DNA from: Arthonia radiata
Taxonomy: Eukaryota > Ascomycota > Arthoniomycetes > Arthoniales > Arthoniaceae
DNA: 64,000 nt
Direction of reading: 5' to 3'
Assembly: GCA_002989075.1 (NCBI GenBank)
Contig: PSQN01000014.1
Coordinates: forward strand, 682,001 to 746,000
Below, one piece after another: positions 60,434 to 64,000 of the stretch. The position numbers and the translations under genes were made by a program. Positions within the stretch are counted from its first letter, which is position 1. Every line of letters begins with the position of its first letter. A model generated the notes under the pieces. It made no database searches. It was given only the letters and a program-made list of their open reading frames with translations, and was not told where the DNA came from.

Positions 60434-61956
60434 TTAAAAGCCAACAATGCGTAGAACGGTTGTCATCTCGTTGATACTGAAGCCGCTGACGCCGAGGCTG
60501 CGCACTTGACTGCCTTTGCGTAGTCGTTGGAGACCGACGGCGACTTTCCAGGCTTCGGACTCGTCAATGATGAAAACGTATTTCTTGTTTTCGGCGTCTC
60601 GGATGGAGGCGCGCAGGAGGTGTTTGCCACGGAGGTCGCCGCTCTGTTTGCTGTTAGCACAGTCCACGTATGTAGATGTCAAACCGTGCAAGGGGGTAAC
60701 CTTGCAGTGTGACAAGATAGAGTGCTCACCTCAACAAGCTTCATCGTCCAAGCCTTGACGTCCCACTCGCGCTGCGGGACGCCTCGGACATCATCATCGA
60801 TGAAAAGACCTTCCGTTGTCATCCTCAGGATCAATCCATCCGTGACCGTCCCCATGCCCTTGACAAGCTGTGCCAACGGCTTCCCAGGCAGCGAGTCCGA
60901 GAAGAGGTACACGCCTCTTATTGTCACCTTATCCGGGTCCTTGTTCACGTACGGCCCACGATGGCTCGGCGGTGGTGTCGTCCTCGCTGTAGACTGCGAC
61001 CCAGTACCAGACATATAGCTCCCCTCGGACACGAAACTGCTCTGGCTGGCCGCCTTCTGCGGCCGTTTCGCGTTGTGATAGTACGAGTTCGCATCCTCGC
61101 CGCTCACGAAAGAAGAAGCAGTCGGCTTGCGATAATTCGTCGTTCCCCCGGGCGCCTGCTTCTCCTGTGCGTTGCGCGATGACCTCTCTTTGGCTTCTCT
61201 ATCCGCCTTCTCCTTCGCCTCTTTCTCTCGCTTCACCCTCTCTTGTGCGACTCGCTCTCTTGCCTCCTTCTCACGCATCTCGCGCTCCCGCTGACGTGCT
61301 TGGTCCCACTTGGCTTTCTCGGCGTTCTCCTTGGCCTTCTTGTCAGCTTCTTCGCGTTTCTTCCGTTCTTCTTCTTTCTTGCGCATCTCTTCTCTTGCCT
61401 TCTCCCAGCCGGCGGAAGATTGTGATTGCTGCTGCCAGCTGGGCTTGGGAGGCGGGGCGGATGCGCCGAAGGGTGGTGGGCCGCCGTTGGCATGCGGAGG
61501 TGGGCCAGCTCCGGATGCGTAGGCGTAATCTGCACCGGCTGTGTTCGGAGGTGGACCTGTATGTTGGCTTGCGCCGCCGCCTGGCGGTGGGCCACCATTC
61601 GAGTTCTCTGCTTGTGTCTTGCCTGCTGCCCATCCAACTATGCCGATTATGAGGACGATGAGAATGACGCCAGAGCCACCATTCGTGAAAGCAGTGCTAG
61701 CCCATGCGCGTACTGCGGGCGCTACGATCGTCCAGAAGCCAACGATAGCGAGTGTGCAGATGACGCCGGCGAGGAAGGAGTTCCTGTGCGGTTGGAGGGA
61801 GGGAAGGTAGAGAAAGCCGGAGCCGGAAGAGTGCGGAGGTATGACAAAGATGTCGTAGTTGCCGGGAGGGAGGTTTGCATTGCGCGAATTCTGTTGCTGT
61901 TGATTTTGCGAGCCGTGCGGAGGTGGCGGCGGTGGAGGTGCGTGTGCGTTGTTCAT
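60434..61956 (-). CDS. proline-rich membrane protein with a long charged helix (478 aa)
   Basis: Two exons, 61956-60730 and 60643-60434; intron of 86 bp (GTGAGC, TGCTAAC, AACAG); joined as MKLVE|SGDLRGKHLL. Residues 1-50 are Pro/Gln-rich. Two hydrophobic segments follow: SFLAGVICTLAIVGFWTIV (about 60-78) and SGVILIVLIIGIVGWAAG (about 94-111). Next comes a Gly/Pro-rich linker, then ~75 residues of alternating acidic and basic residues (REEMRKKEEERKKREE and on), likely a single stable helix or coiled coil. The C-terminal ~150 residues look folded: GVYLFSDSLPGKPLAQLVKG, TEGLFIDDDV, YVFIIDESEAWKVAVGLQRL, FSINEMTTVLRIVGF. I do not recognise the family; similar proteins seem conserved in moulds. 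Membrane location is inferred. Confidence 0.8.
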
Positions 61957-62973
61957 TGATAGCTAAAGCTTCACAGGCTGGGTGAGCCTGATCTGCCTTG
62001 GCCGCCTGGTCTTAAGTTTGTGATTTCGAGCCGGCGGTGTCGCGTGTGATGTGAGCGAGGCATTGAGGCGGGGTTCCCTAGAAGATTCTGTCAGAAATGA
62101 GTTGAAAGGTATGAATTGCTTGTAGCTGGATGAGGTGAGATGTTACCTGACAAAGCTTTCCGCTGATTTTGCTGCCTAGTGAATACTACCTCTGAGGCTT
62201 TGTGATAACGTTGACCGGAAGGATCAGCATTGAAGCCGAAGAATTCGCAGAGCGTTTCAGGGTGCGCTATGGAAAAGATTGACGGCGGTAAAGATTCGCG
62301 GTGGTTCGCTATCGGTGTTTAGAGGTCAAGGCTTCAAGAAGCCAAAATTATGTTCAAGGACCGTAGCACAACAATCGACAAGGAACAACGCAGCTGTACA
62401 CAAAGATTTGTGGGAGGATGATTGCACAGATCAGTAATTATGTACAGAAGAGACGGGTGCAGGGCTATGGTGAGCCAAGCTCAGACCCTCGTGGAAGATG
62501 TAGCCGCTTCCCCTTTGTTTACATCCCGGCATTTCGGGCTTAATAATTCACAATGTACCTCTGTCTCTACCAATCGCAATCCTGGCGGAGCTTTCCCTTC
62601 ATTCAAATGGCCAGCATTGCCCTGCTACTGCACGTTACTGCTGCATTGCCAGCACAACGCGGCAGGCCGATGCAGCAAGGGATGAGTTGGCGCCCGCTAT
62701 CCCAGTCGCGGCTGTTTACGCCTCCTGACCGCCGTTGCTACCGTGGCGATAACGTCAGCAGACACTAAGGGTTAGGGTCTGGTGTTGATCGAAGCCGCCG
62801 TCTTTCAGTCTCATTAGTCCCTGCACATTGTAAAACAAGAGCAAAGCTATGTTTGTCGAAATATAAGTAAGACCTCAACTACCTTGTCGCGCGCGCTGAG
62901 AGTTTGCAATCAAGGTTTTCGCTGTATAAGGAGGATGTGGTTGTGCTCTTGGTCTACCACGAATCTCAATATC
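61957..62973. other. intergenic region
   Basis: About 1 kb upstream of the proline-rich membrane-protein gene and downstream of the gene at 62974. Small forward ORFs at 62422-62768 are not supported. Confidence 0.45.
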
Positions 62974-63654
62974 TTAGGAGTCGAGCCCTCCACCTTTCGG
63001 CCAAGGCACCACGCTGTCAATCAGGCGGTACTTAGCCAGAGGAACATCCTCGATCCGAGCCAGACCATTGCGGTAATGCTGACTGTCAACCTTCGGCACG
63101 TGCCAGTTGGGTGGTAGCCTCCAACTAAACCAGGCTCGTTGTCGCCACCCTTCCTCCGTCCCACCTGCGTCGCCATACATGTACTCAATACGTACATCCG
63201 CCATAGTGTGAGGGCCGAGGCCACTCAGAATATGGCTCCAGTGCGGCGCAAGAGGATTGTACATGCGCGCTAGACTGCGCTGTTCCTGATGCGTCCGCCG
63301 CGCTGTTTCGATCCACGATGGTGCCATTGACTTGGGAGCGTAACCGAAACTTAGACCTTCAAGCCGCTGCGTAACAGTATTGTCGTAGTGCGTAGTCCAG
63401 TAGGCCAACCGCTCTCTGTTCAACAGCTCGGCTTCCGCGGGAAAATGACAGACAAAAAGATCGTAGAACGCCAACATCATCTGCTCTTCCTCACGCAGCC
63501 ATGCTCGTATCATCTGCTCTTCATTATGCAGCCTTGCTCGCTCACTATCACTAGTGTAGATCAAGGGAGTAACCAAACGATGGAGCTGCTCTGTGGCGTT
63601 ATATACTTCTGGCCACTGCATGCAGTTGTGGAAGTAATCTGGGAATGTCACCAC
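62974..63654 (-). CDS. unrecognised protein, C-terminal coding part (at least 226 aa, 5' end uncertain)
   Basis: The open frame has no ATG at its start (first codon here is GTG) and reads on upstream as IRALRQLPKASSLVVTFPDYF, so the true start is further up, perhaps beyond an intron or in the overlapping frame at 63648-63851 (FQALRSFLAVPKLAATQT). Visible features: CMQWPEVYNATEQLHRLV, a Glu/Met-rich helical repeat (EEQMIRAWLR then EEEQMMLAFY, encoded by a 33-bp direct duplication), and an aromatic C-terminal part (WRQRAWFSWRLPPNWHVPK, VPLAKYRLIDSVVPWPKG). The upstream leucine-rich phrase is reminiscent of fungal F-box-type proteins, but no F-box is visible in this window. Function unknown. Confidence 0.5.
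   Translation of the reverse strand: MVTFPDYFHNCMQWPEVYNATEQLHRLVTPLIYTSDSERARLHNEEQMIRAWLREEEQMMLAFYDLFVCHFPAEAELLNRERLAYWTTHYDNTVTQRLEGLSFGYAPKSMAPSWIETARRTHQEQRSLARMYNPLAPHWSHILSGLGPHTMADVRIEYMYGDAGGTEEGWRQRAWFSWRLPPNWHVPKVDSQHYRNGLARIEDVPLAKYRLIDSVVPWPKGGGLDS
63476..63541. repeat. 33-bp tandem duplication inside a coding region
   Basis: Bases 63476-63508 and 63509-63541 are two adjacent copies starting ATCATCTGCTCTTC with about four differences. In frame they encode two 11-residue helical repeats of the unrecognised protein on the reverse strand. Confidence 0.8.
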
Positions 63655-64000
63655 CAGACTGCTTGCTTTTGGTAATTGACGCAGAGCGCGGATAGCGTGT
63701 GCTGCGTCTGTGTTGCCGCGAGTTTTGGTACCGCCAAGAAGCTCCGCAGCGCCTGGAAACGATCTATTGAGCCTGGATATGAGATGTCAGCACAGCGTTT
63801 ACCAAAGGTCCTCCACATTCCGATTTCTGGTATTTCGGACAACGCCAGCACACTGGATGCCTGGCAAGAGTCTCAAAGCAACAGAACGAAGTGTGTGGAT
63901 GCTGTAGGACTTGATTGATATCACAGCGACCACAGTTCAGCTTCTGTCGTATCCTATCGCCCAATCAAGATCCCATTCGCCGGCGTTCATGAAAGAAAGA
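63655..64000. other. window edge, possible 5' part of the unrecognised gene
   Basis: Two overlapping reverse frames are open here. The one at 63648-63851 reads DRFQALRSFLAVPKLAATQ, and the other joins the gene at 62974. Which is used cannot be decided from the window. Confidence 0.35.

Overview
The window looks like nuclear DNA of a filamentous ascomycete (Pezizomycotina; a Dothideomycete would fit, but that is a guess). Genes are dense and lie on both strands. Introns are short (mostly 50-90 bp) with GT..AG ends and CTGAC/CTAAC branch sites. Several genes are of types typical of moulds: NudE, a GRR1-type F-box protein, a secreted glutaminase of the GtaA type, a LIP-type secretory lipase and an intron-bearing histone H4. 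No mobile element, virus-like element, CRISPR array or tRNA gene could be supported.

Layout. 0.3-3.6 kb: two tandem, same-strand orphan genes that look like diverged duplicates. 3.9-7.7 kb: a large single-exon gene with a HeLo-like N-terminus, a kinase-like middle and a C-terminal trypsin-like protease with a recognisable His/Asp/Ser triad. 8.3-9.6 kb: a multi-pass membrane protein. 10.0-19.3 kb: an accessory, catabolic-looking stretch with a secretory lipase, a cytochrome P450 pseudogene containing an internal inversion, a secreted M28 peptidase and a fumarase/adenylosuccinate-lyase superfamily enzyme. 19.3-31.6 kb: housekeeping genes, namely the PheRS beta subunit, PP2A scaffold subunit, Nse3/MAGE, GRR1-like F-box/LRR protein and a PXB/DUF3818 protein. 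31.6-35.66 kb: no gene; the gap is filled by a diverged tandem array with a period of about 320 bp. 35.66-48.3 kb: a small NTF2-like protein, acetyl-CoA carboxylase, NudE (one apparent frameshift) and histone H4. 50-51.2 kb: a Rua1-C zinc-binding regulator. 53.7-56.3 kb: glutaminase A-like enzyme. 57.1-64 kb: a lysine-free, cysteine-free RGG protein, a proline-rich membrane/coiled-coil protein and an unrecognised protein near the window edge.

The housekeeping genes serve fatty-acid synthesis (ACC), translation (PheRS), phosphatase signalling (PP2A), genome maintenance (Nse3), nutrient/ubiquitin signalling (GRR1), dynein-based nuclear transport (NudE) and chromatin (H4), with no sign of a shared pathway. 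The lipase, peptidase, lyase and glutaminase point to saprotrophic or host-associated nutrition.

Most notable are the HeLo/pseudokinase/protease gene, a candidate component of fungal cell-death or non-self recognition; the 320-bp repeat array; the P450 with an internal inversion and a lost heme ligand; and the lysine-free RGG protein. Exon borders were deduced by eye from splice signals, frame continuity and family similarity.
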